From Microbacterium terrisoli (GTDB lineage Bacteria; Actinomycetota; Actinomycetes; Actinomycetales; Microbacteriaceae): a DNA stretch of 64,000 bases. The position numbers and the translations under genes are program-made. Shown piece by piece: positions 52,650-61,558 of the stretch. Where the stretch lies: contig NZ_CP133019.1 of the NCBI RefSeq assembly GCF_030866805.1, positions 1,612,001 to 1,676,000 on the forward strand, given 5' to 3'. The notes beneath the pieces were generated by a model. It did no database searches. It was not told the DNA's origin and saw only the letters and a program-made list of their open reading frames with translations. Each line of letters opens with the position of its first letter. Position 1 is the stretch's first letter.

Positions 52650-53369
52650 GTGATCAATGAGGCCACCGGACGCCGCCGCGTCCTGCTGAAACTCTCCGGT
52701 GAGGCGTTCGGGGGTGGCGCGCTGGGCGTGAACCCCGACGTCGTCGGTCAGATCGCCCGCGAGATCGCGGCGGCCGTGGACCGCGTCGAGATCTCGATCG
52801 TCGTCGGCGGCGGCAACTTCTTCCGCGGCGCCGAGCTCAGCCAACGCGGCATGGACCGCGGCCGTGCGGATTACATGGGCATGCTCGGCACGGTGATGAA
52901 CGCGCTCGCCCTGCAGGACTTCCTCGAACAGGCCGGTGCCGCCACGCGCGTGCAGTCGGCGATCCAGATGACCCAGGTCGCCGAGCCCTACATCCCGCTG
53001 CGGGCCGAGCGTCACATGGAGAAGGGCCGGGTGGTGATCTTCGGTGCCGGGGCGGGACTGCCGTACTTCTCGACCGATACCGTCGCCGCACAGCGCGCGC
53101 TCGAGATCCGCGCCGACGAGGTGCTGGTGGCCAAGAACGGCGTGGACGGCGTCTACACCGCGGATCCGAAGAAGGATGCCTCGGCCACCCGCATCGACCG
53201 CATCACGTATCTGGATGCCCTGCAGAGAGGCCTGAAGGTGGTCGACTCGACCGCGTTCAGCCTGTGCATGGACAACAGCATGGACATGCGCGTGTTCGGC
53301 ATGGAGCCGGCGGGGAACGTGACCCGGGCGCTGCTGGGCGAGCAGATCGGCACGCTCGTGACCGCGTGA
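52650..53369 (+). CDS. pyrH: UMP kinase PyrH
   Basis: Amino-acid-kinase-fold enzyme phosphorylating UMP to UDP, 239 residues. [15 protein letters not shown] at the start, [48 protein letters not shown] and [19 protein letters not shown] are all family motifs. GTG 52650 has AGAGGAAG upstream at a fitting distance. It follows the tsf terminator, so it probably has its own promoter within the 107-nt gap, where GCGACGAGAG occurs twice. Confidence 0.97.
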   Translation: MINEATGRRRVLLKLSGEAFGGGALGVNPDVVGQIAREIAAAVDRVEISIVVGGGNFFRGAELSQRGMDRGRADYMGMLGTVMNALALQDFLEQAGAATRVQSAIQMTQVAEPYIPLRAERHMEKGRVVIFGAGAGLPYFSTDTVAAQRALEIRADEVLVAKNGVDGVYTADPKKDASATRIDRITYLDALQRGLKVVDSTAFSLCMDNSMDMRVFGMEPAGNVTRALLGEQIGTLVTA

Positions 53370-53443
53370 TCATCCGTGGCAGGCGGCCGAGGGCCGCGCT
53401 CTGACTAAACTAAGGCGGGAACGCCTGACCGATGGGAGAGACC

Positions 53444-53998
53444 GTGATCGCGGACGTCTTGGCCGATGCTGCCAGCCGTATGGATAAGGCCGTGGAGATG
53501 GCGAAGGACGACTTCGCCACGGTGCGCACGGGGCGTGCCAACCCCCAGCTGTTCCAGAAGGTGCTGGTCGACTACTACGGCACCCCGACACCGCTGGATC
53601 AGCTCGCTTCGCTGAACGCCCCCGAGGCGCGCACGCTCATCGTGACCCCGTACGACAAGTCGGCGCTGAAGGCCATCGAGCAGGCGATCCGCGACATCCC
53701 GAACCTCGGCGTCAACCCCACCAACGACGGCAACATCGTGCGCATCACGATGCCGGAGCTCACACAGGATCGGCGCAAGGAGTACGTCAAGCTCGTGCGC
53801 ACGAAGGGCGAAGACGCCAGGGTGCATGTGCGTGGAATCCGCCGCAAGATGAAGGACGACCTCGATGCGCTCAAGAGCGACTTCGGCGAGGATGAATTGG
53901 CGCGCGCGGAGAAGGAGCTGGATGCTCTGACCCGCTCGCACGTCGATGACATCGACGATGCTCTCAAGCGCAAAGAAGCGGAACTTCTCGAGGTCTGA
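53444..53998 (+). CDS. frr: Ribosome recycling factor Frr
   Basis: Splits post-termination ribosomes with EF-G, 184 residues. [77 protein letters not shown] and the C-terminal helix [17 protein letters not shown] are typical. I chose GTG 53444 because the family begins (M/V)IADVL; ATG 53432 is in frame four codons upstream and cannot be excluded. A TAAACT box near 53406 may be the promoter. Confidence 0.95.
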   Translation: MIADVLADAASRMDKAVEMAKDDFATVRTGRANPQLFQKVLVDYYGTPTPLDQLASLNAPEARTLIVTPYDKSALKAIEQAIRDIPNLGVNPTNDGNIVRITMPELTQDRRKEYVKLVRTKGEDARVHVRGIRRKMKDDLDALKSDFGEDELARAEKELDALTRSHVDDIDDALKRKEAELLEV

Positions 53999-54010
53999 GG
54001 AATCGGGCCG

Positions 54011-55057
54011 ATGACCGATGCGTCCGGGCCGTCTCCGCAGGATGACGACCGACGAGAGCAGGCGGCTGACGACGTCTCTGCGAGCGGCGAAGGCACGTCG
54101 GTGCCCGATTCGACGGGAGACACGCCGTTGGCCGCGCTGCGTGCCGCCCGCACCGAGTTCGAGCATCAGGTGGCGCGTACGCGCGCCGACTTCGAAGAGG
54201 CCAATGAGCGCATCAAGCAGCGCACCGGCCGCGACCTGATCGTCGCCATCGCGATCGGCCTGGCGATCGGTGCGGTGCTCGTGCTGTCGCTGGTGATCTG
54301 GAAGCCCGTCTTCCTGCTGTTGGCCGCCGCCGCCGCCATCCTGGGCGTCTTCGAGCTCAGCCGTGCACTGTCCGGCAGCGGACGGCGCATCGATCTCGCG
54401 CCGCAGTTGGCCGGCGCTGCGGCGATGATCCTGTCCGCGTGGTTGCTCACGCTGTGGATGCACTGGGTGGCGGTGTGCGCGGCGGTCGTGCTGGTCGTCG
54501 TGTGGCGACTGTGCGCGGTTCTGATCGTGCGGGAACGACGCGGCGCGCAACAGGTGGGCAGAGACATCCTGGCCGGCACGCTCGTGCAGCTGTATGTGGC
54601 ATTCGCGGCGAGCCTGTGCGTGCTGCTGCTGCGTCAGGACGGCGGCCAGTGGTGGGTGCTGGCGTTCATCATCATCGCCGTGGCGGCCGACACCGGTGCG
54701 TATGCGACGGGGCTGTCGTTCGGTCGCCACCCGATGGCACCGCGGATCAGTCCGAAGAAGACATGGGAGGGCTTCGGCGGCGCGGTGCTGGCCGCCCTCA
54801 TCGCGGGCGTTCTCCTGGCGATCTTCATGCTGGGTCTCGTATGGTGGACGGGCCTGATCATCGGCGCTGCGATTCTGGTCACCGCCACCCTCGGCGACCT
54901 GGGCGAATCGATGATCAAGCGCGACCTCGGCATCAAGGACATGAGCTCCTGGCTGCCCGGGCACGGCGGCGTGCTCGATCGGCTGGATTCGATCCTGCCG
55001 TCGGCCGCTGCCGCACTCGCCCTGTATTACCTCCTGACCCCCCTGGTGGCTCCATGA
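54011..55057 (+). CDS. cdsA: Phosphatidate cytidylyltransferase CdsA
   Basis: Integral membrane enzyme making CDP-diacylglycerol, 348 residues. An acidic, probably disordered cytoplasmic N-terminus of about 75 residues is followed by some eight membrane helices. The signature spans SPKKTWEGFGG, GDLGESMIKRDLGIKDM and LPGHGGVLDRLDS. It follows frr by 12 nt and overlaps the DivIVA-like gene by 4 nt, so cell-envelope and ribosome genes share a transcript. Confidence 0.94.
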   Translation: MTDASGPSPQDDDRREQAADDVSASGEGTSVPDSTGDTPLAALRAARTEFEHQVARTRADFEEANERIKQRTGRDLIVAIAIGLAIGAVLVLSLVIWKPVFLLLAAAAAILGVFELSRALSGSGRRIDLAPQLAGAAAMILSAWLLTLWMHWVAVCAAVVLVVVWRLCAVLIVRERRGAQQVGRDILAGTLVQLYVAFAASLCVLLLRQDGGQWWVLAFIIIAVAADTGAYATGLSFGRHPMAPRISPKKTWEGFGGAVLAALIAGVLLAIFMLGLVWWTGLIIGAAILVTATLGDLGESMIKRDLGIKDMSSWLPGHGGVLDRLDSILPSAAAALALYYLLTPLVAP

Positions 55058-55629
55058 CGACTCACACTTCTGCTCAGGGCCGGCCTGCGGCCGCCATGTT
55101 CCCTCTGGTGACCGGCCGACGCAAGGGATACGCGGCCAAAGCGGTGGACGACTTCCTGCGCAACGCGCGCAGCGTGTTCGAGAGCGGTGGCACGACTCTG
55201 TCGGCCGCCGACGTTCGCTCGGTGGCGTTCCCGCTCGTGCGGCGCGGCTACCAGCCCGAGGCGGTGGATGCGGCACTGGCCCGCGTCGAGGACGCGTTCG
55301 CCGCGCGGGAGCGCAAGCGGGTGGTGCGCACCGGCGGCACCGGCGTATGGATCGACCGCACCCGGGCGCGGGCACAGGAGATCCTCGATCGCCTGAGCCG
55401 CCCACCTCGGCACCGTTTCGACCGGGCGCGGGGCCTCGGGTACGGCTACCGCATCGACGAGGTCGACATCGTGGCCGACCGCCTCTCGGAGTTCCTCTCC
55501 GACGGCAGACCGGTCACTGTCGAGCAGGTGCGCACCGTGGCCTTCCGCATGCAGCGGCGAGGCTACCGCGAGGCGCAGGTGGATGCCGTTCTGGACGCGG
55601 TCGTCGATGTCATGCTGGCCGTGGCATGA
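55054..55629 (+). CDS. DivIVA-like domain repeat protein
   Basis: A 191-residue basic protein built of related helical hairpin units. FPLVTGRRKGYAAKAVDDFL and VAFPLVRRGYQPEAVDAALARVEDAF in the first half are echoed by ARGLGYGYRIDEVDIVADRLSEFL and VAFRMQRRGYREAQVDAVLDAVVDV in the second. The GY...VD pattern is that of DivI1A/DivIVA N-terminal domains. It lacks the long coiled coil of true DivIVA/Wag31. A polar-growth or division-site role is plausible but unproven. Translation is coupled to cdsA (ATGA). Confidence 0.75.
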   Translation: MTTHTSAQGRPAAAMFPLVTGRRKGYAAKAVDDFLRNARSVFESGGTTLSAADVRSVAFPLVRRGYQPEAVDAALARVEDAFAARERKRVVRTGGTGVWIDRTRARAQEILDRLSRPPRHRFDRARGLGYGYRIDEVDIVADRLSEFLSDGRPVTVEQVRTVAFRMQRRGYREAQVDAVLDAVVDVMLAVA

Positions 55630-55672
55630 CGACCCGCCGGGGCAGGGCGTGGCAACCGGTGCACGAGCCCGC

Positions 55673-55678
55673 TAGACT
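55673..55678 (+). promoter_or_regulatory. -10 box of the lytic-transglycosylase-like gene
   Basis: TAGACT ends 9 nt before GTG 55688. Confidence 0.45.
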
Positions 55679-55687
55679 CGGGGAACT

Positions 55688-56416
55688 GTGACCTCCGGCA
55701 ACCCGACGACCCCTGAGCCACCCCGCGCGGTCCTGCGCCGCGATCTGAAGGCGGCGGCTCTGGCTCCGGCATCTCAGACATCCTCTCGTCGCCCCCCGCG
55801 GGCGTCGCGTCGTCGACGTGTTCTGGGCGCCCTCGCGACGTTTGCGGTCGCCGGAATGGCAGCGGCATATCTCAGCCCCCTGGGCAGCACGATCATGACG
55901 CGCGCCAATGCACAGGTCGAAGCGCCCATCACGCTGTATGCCAGCGCGCTGGGCGACGCGCAGAGTGTGCAGGTCGTATCCACTGCAGCAGGCGCCTCCG
56001 CGGACTTCAGCCGCGACAGCTACGTCGTGTACGTCAAGCCCAAGCCCAAGCCGACGCCCACAGCGCCCGTGCAGGGGAGCGCGGCATCGGTCGGGGCACC
56101 GTTCGTCGCGCCCAGTCCGGGCACGGCGCAGGCGATCGCCTACCAGATGGTCAAGGCACGCGGCTGGGGCGAGGGCGAGTTCTCGTGTCTGGTGGCGCTG
56201 TGGAAGCGCGAGTCGGGCTGGCGGGTGAACGCCTCGAACAGCAGCGGTGCCTACGGCATTCCGCAGGCTCTCCCGGGCAGCAAGATGGCCACGGCAGGCA
56301 GCGACTGGGCGACCAACCCGGCGACGCAGATCACGTGGGGCCTCGGCTACATCTCCGCACGCTACGGCACGCCGTGCGGCGCCTGGGGACACTCCCAGTC
56401 GACCGGCTGGTACTGA
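55688..56416 (+). CDS. Secreted lytic transglycosylase-like protein
   Basis: A 242-residue exported protein. A basic n-region of about 45 residues is followed by the hydrophobic segment VLGALATFAVAGMAAAYLSPLGS, a Thr/Pro/Lys linker (KPKPKPTPTAP) and a C-terminal lysozyme-like domain of about 90 residues. That domain has ALWKRESGW with the candidate catalytic Glu, NSSGAYGIPQALPGSKMA, then NPATQITWGLGYISARYG and a final GWY. This matches the actinobacterial transglycosylase-like/Rpf-related group acting on peptidoglycan. One Cys pair may form a disulfide. The GTG start may be leaderless. Confidence 0.82.
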   Translation: MTSGNPTTPEPPRAVLRRDLKAAALAPASQTSSRRPPRASRRRRVLGALATFAVAGMAAAYLSPLGSTIMTRANAQVEAPITLYASALGDAQSVQVVSTAAGASADFSRDSYVVYVKPKPKPTPTAPVQGSAASVGAPFVAPSPGTAQAIAYQMVKARGWGEGEFSCLVALWKRESGWRVNASNSSGAYGIPQALPGSKMATAGSDWATNPATQITWGLGYISARYGTPCGAWGHSQSTGWY

Positions 56417-56420
56417 GCCG

Positions 56421-56705
56421 GTGCCGCGGTCGCACCGTCGGCGCCCCGACCCGGCGCGTGACGACTCATTCGGGCGCTTCGTGAGCGGCTTCAAGCGCAC
56501 CGAGGTCAAGCACGGTGCGGAATGGGTGGTCCAGCCGGTCTCTGAGCAACGCTCTCAGAAGGAATACACGTGCCCCGGCTGCGGCCGCGTGATCGAGGTC
56601 GGCACGGCACACCTCGTCGCCTGGCGCGCCGACGGGGTACTCGGCGATGCGGCAGACCTGGCCGCGCGGCGGCATTGGCACGTGCACTGCTGGAAGGTGT
56701 TCTGA
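56421..56705 (+). CDS. Small zinc-ribbon-like protein
   Basis: A 94-residue protein with a basic N-terminus (MPRSHRRRPDPARDD). It has a Cys-x2-Cys in YTCPGCGRVI and a His-rich end (ARRHWHVHCWKVF), which together could bind one zinc. Relatives in actinobacteria are often labelled ATP/GTP-binding protein, but no P-loop or other nucleotide motif is present. It starts 4 nt after the transglycosylase stop and ends 1 nt before the next gene, so it belongs to the same run. Its function is unknown. Confidence 0.72.
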   Translation: MPRSHRRRPDPARDDSFGRFVSGFKRTEVKHGAEWVVQPVSEQRSQKEYTCPGCGRVIEVGTAHLVAWRADGVLGDAADLAARRHWHVHCWKVF

Positions 56706-56706
56706 G

Positions 56707-57426
56707 ATGGAGATCCGCGGACCGATCCTCTTGCCGGCGCAGCGGGAGGACATCACGCTGCACACGACCGACGGGCTGACTCTGGTGGGCGAACTCGCCT
56801 CGCCGGCGATGCACGCACCCGTGGCGACTCTGGTCACGCTGCATCCGCTGCCCACCGCCGGTGGCTTCATGGACTCGCACGTGCTGCGCAAGGCCGCAGG
56901 ACGGCTGCCGGCACTGGCCGACCTGGCCGTGCTGCGCTTCAACACCCGCGGGACCTCGTCACCGCGAGGGACCAGCGAGGGCGAGTTCGACGGCGGCGAT
57001 GCCGAAGGGCTCGATCTTGCCGCCGCGATGGCCTTCGTGCGCGAACGCGGTCTTCCCCGGCCCTGGCTGGTGGGGTGGTCGTTCGGCACCGAGGTGGCGC
57101 TCAAACACGGTCTCGACCAGGATGTCGAGGGCGCGATTCTGCTCTCGCCTCCGCTGCACCGCACGAGCCCGGCAGAACTGGCCGCGTGGGCGGGCGACCG
57201 TCGGCGGCTGATCGCGGTGATTCCCGAGTTCGATGACTATCTGCGCCCGGCCGAGGCCCGCGAGAAGTTCTCTGCGGTCCCCGCCGCCGAGGTGATCGCC
57301 GTCGCCGGCGGCCGGCATCTGTGGGTGGGCGAGAACCAGACGCGTCGCGTGCTCGACGAGATCGTCGCGGCCGTCAACCCGTCGGCGCTGCCGCTGCCCA
57401 CCCAGTGGGATGGCCCGCTCGGCTGA
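56707..57426 (+). CDS. Alpha/beta hydrolase
   Basis: A 239-residue cytoplasmic hydrolase-fold protein. An oxyanion-type turn HPLPTAGG (near 42), LRFNTRGTSSPRG, the nucleophile elbow GWSFGTE with Ser and a late His in GGRHLWVGE give a Ser-Asp-His triad; the Asp is probably in PEFDDYL. It resembles the KANL3/Tex30-like and dienelactone hydrolase-like groups. The substrate is unknown. It begins 1 nt after the zinc-ribbon gene, and the convergent AI-2E-family gene ends 21 nt away. Confidence 0.8.
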   Translation: MEIRGPILLPAQREDITLHTTDGLTLVGELASPAMHAPVATLVTLHPLPTAGGFMDSHVLRKAAGRLPALADLAVLRFNTRGTSSPRGTSEGEFDGGDAEGLDLAAAMAFVRERGLPRPWLVGWSFGTEVALKHGLDQDVEGAILLSPPLHRTSPAELAAWAGDRRRLIAVIPEFDDYLRPAEAREKFSAVPAAEVIAVAGGRHLWVGENQTRRVLDEIVAAVNPSALPLPTQWDGPLG

Positions 57427-57447
57427 GGGGGCGACGCACGGCCCGCG

Positions 57448-58509
57448 TCAGCGTTCGTTCTGGCGGGGGATGATCACCTGTCGGTAGATGATCAGGATGC
57501 TGGCAGCCACCGGGATCGCGATCAGCGCGCCCAAGAGCCCCAGGAGCGAGCCACCGGCGAGGGCTGCGACCACGACCACGCCGCCGGGCACCGACACCGC
57601 GCGGTTCATGATGCGCGGCGAGATGAGGTACGCCTCCAGCTGCATGTAGATCAGGTAGTAGATCGCCGCGATCAGCGCCGTGGTCGGCGAGCTCAGCCCA
57701 GGGATCAGGCAGGTCAGCACGATGAGCGTCGATCCCGTGAGCGTTCCCACCAGCGGTATCAGCGAGAAGAAGAAGGCGATCACTGCCAGCACCGCGGGGA
57801 ATGGGGCGTTGATGATCGACAGGAAGATCGAGCTGAGCACGCCGTTGATGACCGCGAGCGTCACCTGCCCCATCACGTAGTAGCCGACCGAGTCGGTGAT
57901 CTGCTCGGAGATGTCGATGAACCGCTCGCGACGCGACGCCGGCACCAGGCGGAACACGGCGCGCTTGAGCGAGGGGATGGATGCCGTGAAGTAGATCGTC
58001 AGGATCAGCACGATGAAGGCGCCGGTCAGGCCTCCGAGGAAGGCGATGCCGACTTTGAGGACCCCCTGTCCGATGGACCCGCTGATCTCGCCGAGGTTCT
58101 TGAGCACCCAGTCCTGGATGGTGTTGTAGATCGTGTCCATCTCCAGGCCCGGGAAGGTGACCTCGGCCCAATGGCGGATGTTCACGAGCGTGTGCGGGTC
58201 TTGCGCGATCTGCGTGATCGTGTCGACCAGCTGCGTGATCTGATTGACGATCACCGGCACCACGACCAGGATGATTCCCGCGAACACGGCCAGGACCAGC
58301 AGGATCGTCAGCAACACTGCTGCCCAACGGCGCAGACGGCGCCGCTCCAGGAACGCCACGATGGGCTCGAGCCCGAGCGCGAGGAACAGCGCCGTGCCGA
58401 GGTACAGCAGGATGGTCGACAGGGTCTGCACGCTGCCGATGAGCATGAGGCCGACGCCGACGCCCAGGGTCGCCACCAGGGCGACGCGGAACGGGTTCTG
58501 CACCTTCAT
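57448..58509 (-). CDS. AI-2E family transporter (PerM/YdiK-type membrane protein)
   Basis: A 353-residue membrane protein with about eight helices in the family arrangement: two N-terminal helix pairs, a large amphipathic loop (DTITQIAQDPHTLVNIRHWAEV) and a C-terminal helix bundle. Family signatures include LEPIVAFLERRRLRRWAAVL, PLVGTLTGSTLIVL and VVVAALAGGSLLGLLGALIAIPVAA. Family members export AI-2 or act as ion antiporters; the substrate here cannot be told. GAGGAG precedes the ATG. Confidence 0.88.
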   Translation of the reverse strand: MKVQNPFRVALVATLGVGVGLMLIGSVQTLSTILLYLGTALFLALGLEPIVAFLERRRLRRWAAVLLTILLVLAVFAGIILVVVPVIVNQITQLVDTITQIAQDPHTLVNIRHWAEVTFPGLEMDTIYNTIQDWVLKNLGEISGSIGQGVLKVGIAFLGGLTGAFIVLILTIYFTASIPSLKRAVFRLVPASRRERFIDISEQITDSVGYYVMGQVTLAVINGVLSSIFLSIINAPFPAVLAVIAFFFSLIPLVGTLTGSTLIVLTCLIPGLSSPTTALIAAIYYLIYMQLEAYLISPRIMNRAVSVPGGVVVVAALAGGSLLGLLGALIAIPVAASILIIYRQVIIPRQNER

Positions 58510-58720
58510 GGTGCTCCTCTCGGATTGGCCTGTCGCCGCGGGGCGTGTGTCACGGCGTGTGTCGGGGCATCCGTCCCGGAGCCGCTGTCACGTCAGACTA
58601 CTTTCCCGACGCGTCCGCGTGGGCAGCGACCCTCCCGCACGTCACATGCGCTCTCGGTTCGGCACGCTGCGCACATCGGGAAATGTGGTGCTTCTCGGGG
58701 CGCACACAGAAGCCTTTCGC

Positions 58721-58766
58721 TAGTCTGGAACGTCGAGTCACCAGTCCGGCGAACCCGTGCCGGACT
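58721..58766 (+). promoter_or_regulatory. Promoter and leader hairpin of the 597-aa membrane protein gene
   Basis: TAGTCT (58721-58726) is a -10 candidate. In the predicted leader AGTCCGG (58743-58749) pairs perfectly with CCGGACT (58760-58766), ending just before the ribosome site GAGAGGAAG. The rest of the 272-nt spacer to the divergent AI-2E-family gene shows nothing clear. Confidence 0.4.
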
Positions 58767-58781
58767 CGAGAGGAAGAATTC

Positions 58782-60575
58782 GTGCGTTTCGTGTGGGCCG
58801 TAGCAGCCTTCGTGCTGGCCGCCGTGATGATCGCCACGGGAATCGCGCAGCGGACGCTGTTCCAAGGCCCCAAGAGCGAGACGACGACGATCTCCGCGCC
58901 GTCGGAGACCTCTTACACGCTGATCGACGGTGCGGTGCTGAACCGGTTGCCCGGATCGCAGACTCTGCGCGTGGCGCACAGCGGCGACCTGTTCGCCGCG
59001 TACGGCCGCACGGTCGATGTGAAGGCGTGGCTCTCTGACACCGCCTACACCTCGGTCACCCTCGACAAGGGCAAGGTGGTCACCACGACCGTCCAACCGC
59101 AGCCCGCGGACGGAGCCGCTGCCACGCCCGCGCATCGCAACCCTGCGGGATCGGACCTGTGGTTGGACGAGTTCCACCAGGAAGACATCCTGATCCAGCA
59201 TCTGCAGCTGCCCACCACGATGAGCGTGCTGGTCGCCTCCGACGGCACGAAGCCCGCGCCGGCCGATGTCTCGGTGACCTGGCCCATCAAGGCCACGACG
59301 CCGTGGGCAGGGCCGCTCATCGTCGGCGGTGCGGTGGTCATGGCCATCGGCGTCTTCCTGTACATCCTCGGCATCCGTCGTCTGCGTCGCTCGCGAGGCC
59401 CCCGGCGCAAGGCACTCCCGCCGCTGCCCGACACGGCGCCGATCGATCTGTCCGTCGAACAGGCGGACAAGGGCGTCATCACGGCCGGGCCGGCCGCGCC
59501 CACGCGCTCAGCGCGCCGGCGCAGTTTCGCCGTGCTGCCGGTGCTGGCCCTGTCGACCGTAATGTTCGCGGGGTGCTCGGCGGACGCCTGGCCGCAGTGG
59601 GGTGCATCGCCGTCGCCCACGCCGAGCGAGACCGTCGTCGATGCCGGGGACACACAGCAGCCGGCGGTGACCGCGTCGCAGGCGGATCGCATCGTCACGC
59701 ACATCTCGCAGACGGTGGCCACCGCCGACGAGAAGAAGGACGCGAAGCTCGCCTCGACCCGTCTGGCCGGTGCCGCCCTGGCCGAGCGCACCACGAACTA
59801 CCGGCTGCGCGCCAAGCTCTCCGACGAACAGGCGCTGCCGCCGTTGCCGGCATCGGGGATGAAGGTCGTCCTGCCGCAGGCGTACGAGGGCTGGCCGCGC
59901 ACGGTGATGCTGGTCGCCGAGCAGAAGGACGCGAAGGCCACGACCTCGACGGTCATGATGATCTCGCAGCACGATGCCTGGTCGGAGTACAAGGTCGACT
60001 ACGTCGGACAGCTGGATGCCACGACCCTGCCCGACGTCGCACCGACCTACGTCGGGGCAGCGGCCGTACAGCCCGACTCGTCGTTCCTCGTGATGCCACC
60101 CGACAAGATCGCCGCGGCGTACGCCGATGTCATCGACCATGGCACCAAGAGCCCGTCGTCCGGGGCGTTCGCGATCGACGGCGATCCGTTCCTGAAGGGC
60201 GTCACCGAGACGCGCAAGAACCAGCTCGTCAAATTCCAGAAGACGGCCAAGAAGACCGGGAGCATGGCGTTCTCCGCCACGGCCGGGACTTTCCCGCCGC
60301 TGGCCCTGGCGACCTTGGAGAGCGGCGCGATCGTGGCGCTGAACGTCCACGAGGTGGAGACGGTCAAACCCACCAACAAGGACGCGGTCATCAAGCTCGA
60401 CAAGACACCGCGGGTCCAGGCGCTGACCGGCGTGAAGGAGTCTCAGTCGGGATTCGTCACGACGTACAGCGACCAGCTCTTCTTCTACGTGCCGGGAGTC
60501 GGTGCTGGGGATTCCCAGATCCGACTGCTGGGCTATTCTTCGAACATCCTCGGAGCCAAGGTGGTCAGCAAGTGA
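58782..60575 (+). CDS. Large membrane-anchored protein with an internal lipobox (DUF8094-like)
   Basis: A 597-residue protein of unknown function. An N-terminal helix (residues about 3-22) exports a first domain of about 150 residues. A second helix (LIVGGAVVMAIGVFLYILGI, about 177-197) returns to the cytoplasm, followed by a basic linker. A third hydrophobic segment, beginning after RRRSFAVLPVLALSTVMFAGC, has signal-peptide shape and a lipobox with Cys265. The remaining ~330 residues (Thr/Ala-rich, possibly the DUF8094 domain) would be outside. The layout looks like a membrane protein fused to a lipoprotein. It is coupled to the thioredoxin-TPR gene by GTGA. Confidence 0.72.
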   Translation: MRFVWAVAAFVLAAVMIATGIAQRTLFQGPKSETTTISAPSETSYTLIDGAVLNRLPGSQTLRVAHSGDLFAAYGRTVDVKAWLSDTAYTSVTLDKGKVVTTTVQPQPADGAAATPAHRNPAGSDLWLDEFHQEDILIQHLQLPTTMSVLVASDGTKPAPADVSVTWPIKATTPWAGPLIVGGAVVMAIGVFLYILGIRRLRRSRGPRRKALPPLPDTAPIDLSVEQADKGVITAGPAAPTRSARRRSFAVLPVLALSTVMFAGCSADAWPQWGASPSPTPSETVVDAGDTQQPAVTASQADRIVTHISQTVATADEKKDAKLASTRLAGAALAERTTNYRLRAKLSDEQALPPLPASGMKVVLPQAYEGWPRTVMLVAEQKDAKATTSTVMMISQHDAWSEYKVDYVGQLDATTLPDVAPTYVGAAAVQPDSSFLVMPPDKIAAAYADVIDHGTKSPSSGAFAIDGDPFLKGVTETRKNQLVKFQKTAKKTGSMAFSATAGTFPPLALATLESGAIVALNVHEVETVKPTNKDAVIKLDKTPRVQALTGVKESQSGFVTTYSDQLFFYVPGVGAGDSQIRLLGYSSNILGAKVVSK

Positions 60576-61522
60576 GCGATCAGAATCCCCACGTCAATCC
60601 CAGCACCGTGCTGCGCGGCGCCGTCGACCTGTCGTCGCTGCGCAATCGCCCCGCGCCTGCCGAGCAGGCGGCGACCCCCGCGGTCAGCGGGCTGGTCATC
60701 GAGGTGACCGATGCCACGTTCGGGGAGGTGCTGCAGCTCTCGCGCACCGTCCCGGTGGTCGTCGACCTGTGGGCCGAGTGGTGCGGACCGTGCAAGCAGC
60801 TCAGCCCCATCCTGGAGAAGGTCGTCACCGAACTGGCCGGGCGCCTGGTGCTCGCCAAGGTCGACGTCGACGCGAACCCGCAGTTGGCACAGGGATTCCG
60901 TGCCCAGTCGATCCCCATGGTCGTGGCGCTGGTGGCAGGTCAGCCGGTGCCGCTGTTCACGGGCGCCGTGCCCGAGCAGCAGGTGCGTGACGTGTTCGAT
61001 CAGCTGCTGCAGGTGGCCGCGCAGAACGGTGTGACCGGAACCGTCGACGCCGCCGGCGGCGACACTGACGCTGACGCTGACACAGCCGAGGCTCCCGCCG
61101 AGCCGGAGCTGCCGCCGCTGCACGCCGAGGCGTTCGCCGCGATCGAAGCCGGCGACTATGGCCGCGCCGCCGTCGCCTACGAGCAGGCATTGGCCGAGAA
61201 CCCGCGCGACGAGGACGCGCGCGCGGGGCTCGCACAGGTGCGGCTGCTGCAGCGGGTGCAGGGCGCAGACCTTCACGAGGCGAGGGATGCTGCAGCGGCC
61301 GCGCCGCTGCAGGTCGACGCGCAGCTCGCCGTGGCCGACCTGGACATGGCCGGCGGGCACGTCGAAGATGCCTTCGACCGCCTTCTCGAGCTGTTCGGCG
61401 CGCTGCCGTCCGACGAGCGGACCCCGGTGCGCGAGCGCCTGCTGGAGCTGTTCGGCCTGGTCGGCGACACCGACCCGCGTGTCGGCTCTGCGCGGCGCCG
61501 GCTCACGTCGTTGATGTTCTGA
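60572..61522 (+). CDS. Thioredoxin-TPR protein (YbbN/CnoX-like co-chaperone)
   Basis: A 316-residue cytoplasmic protein. An N-terminal thioredoxin domain has the intact active site WCGPC (Cys71 and Cys74). It is followed by an acidic linker (GGDTDADADTAEAPAEPE) and a C-terminal TPR-like region with AIEAGDYGRAAVAYEQALAENPRDEDARAGLA. This is the architecture of YbbN/CnoX, a chaperone-linked holdase; unlike E. coli CnoX it keeps both redox Cys. Its GTG overlaps the stop of the membrane-protein gene. It is convergent with glgB. Confidence 0.88.
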   Translation: MSDQNPHVNPSTVLRGAVDLSSLRNRPAPAEQAATPAVSGLVIEVTDATFGEVLQLSRTVPVVVDLWAEWCGPCKQLSPILEKVVTELAGRLVLAKVDVDANPQLAQGFRAQSIPMVVALVAGQPVPLFTGAVPEQQVRDVFDQLLQVAAQNGVTGTVDAAGGDTDADADTAEAPAEPELPPLHAEAFAAIEAGDYGRAAVAYEQALAENPRDEDARAGLAQVRLLQRVQGADLHEARDAAAAAPLQVDAQLAVADLDMAGGHVEDAFDRLLELFGALPSDERTPVRERLLELFGLVGDTDPRVGSARRRLTSLMF

Positions 61523-61558
61523 GCGACGCGGGGCGTCGTTTCGTCTCGCTCGGCTGGC

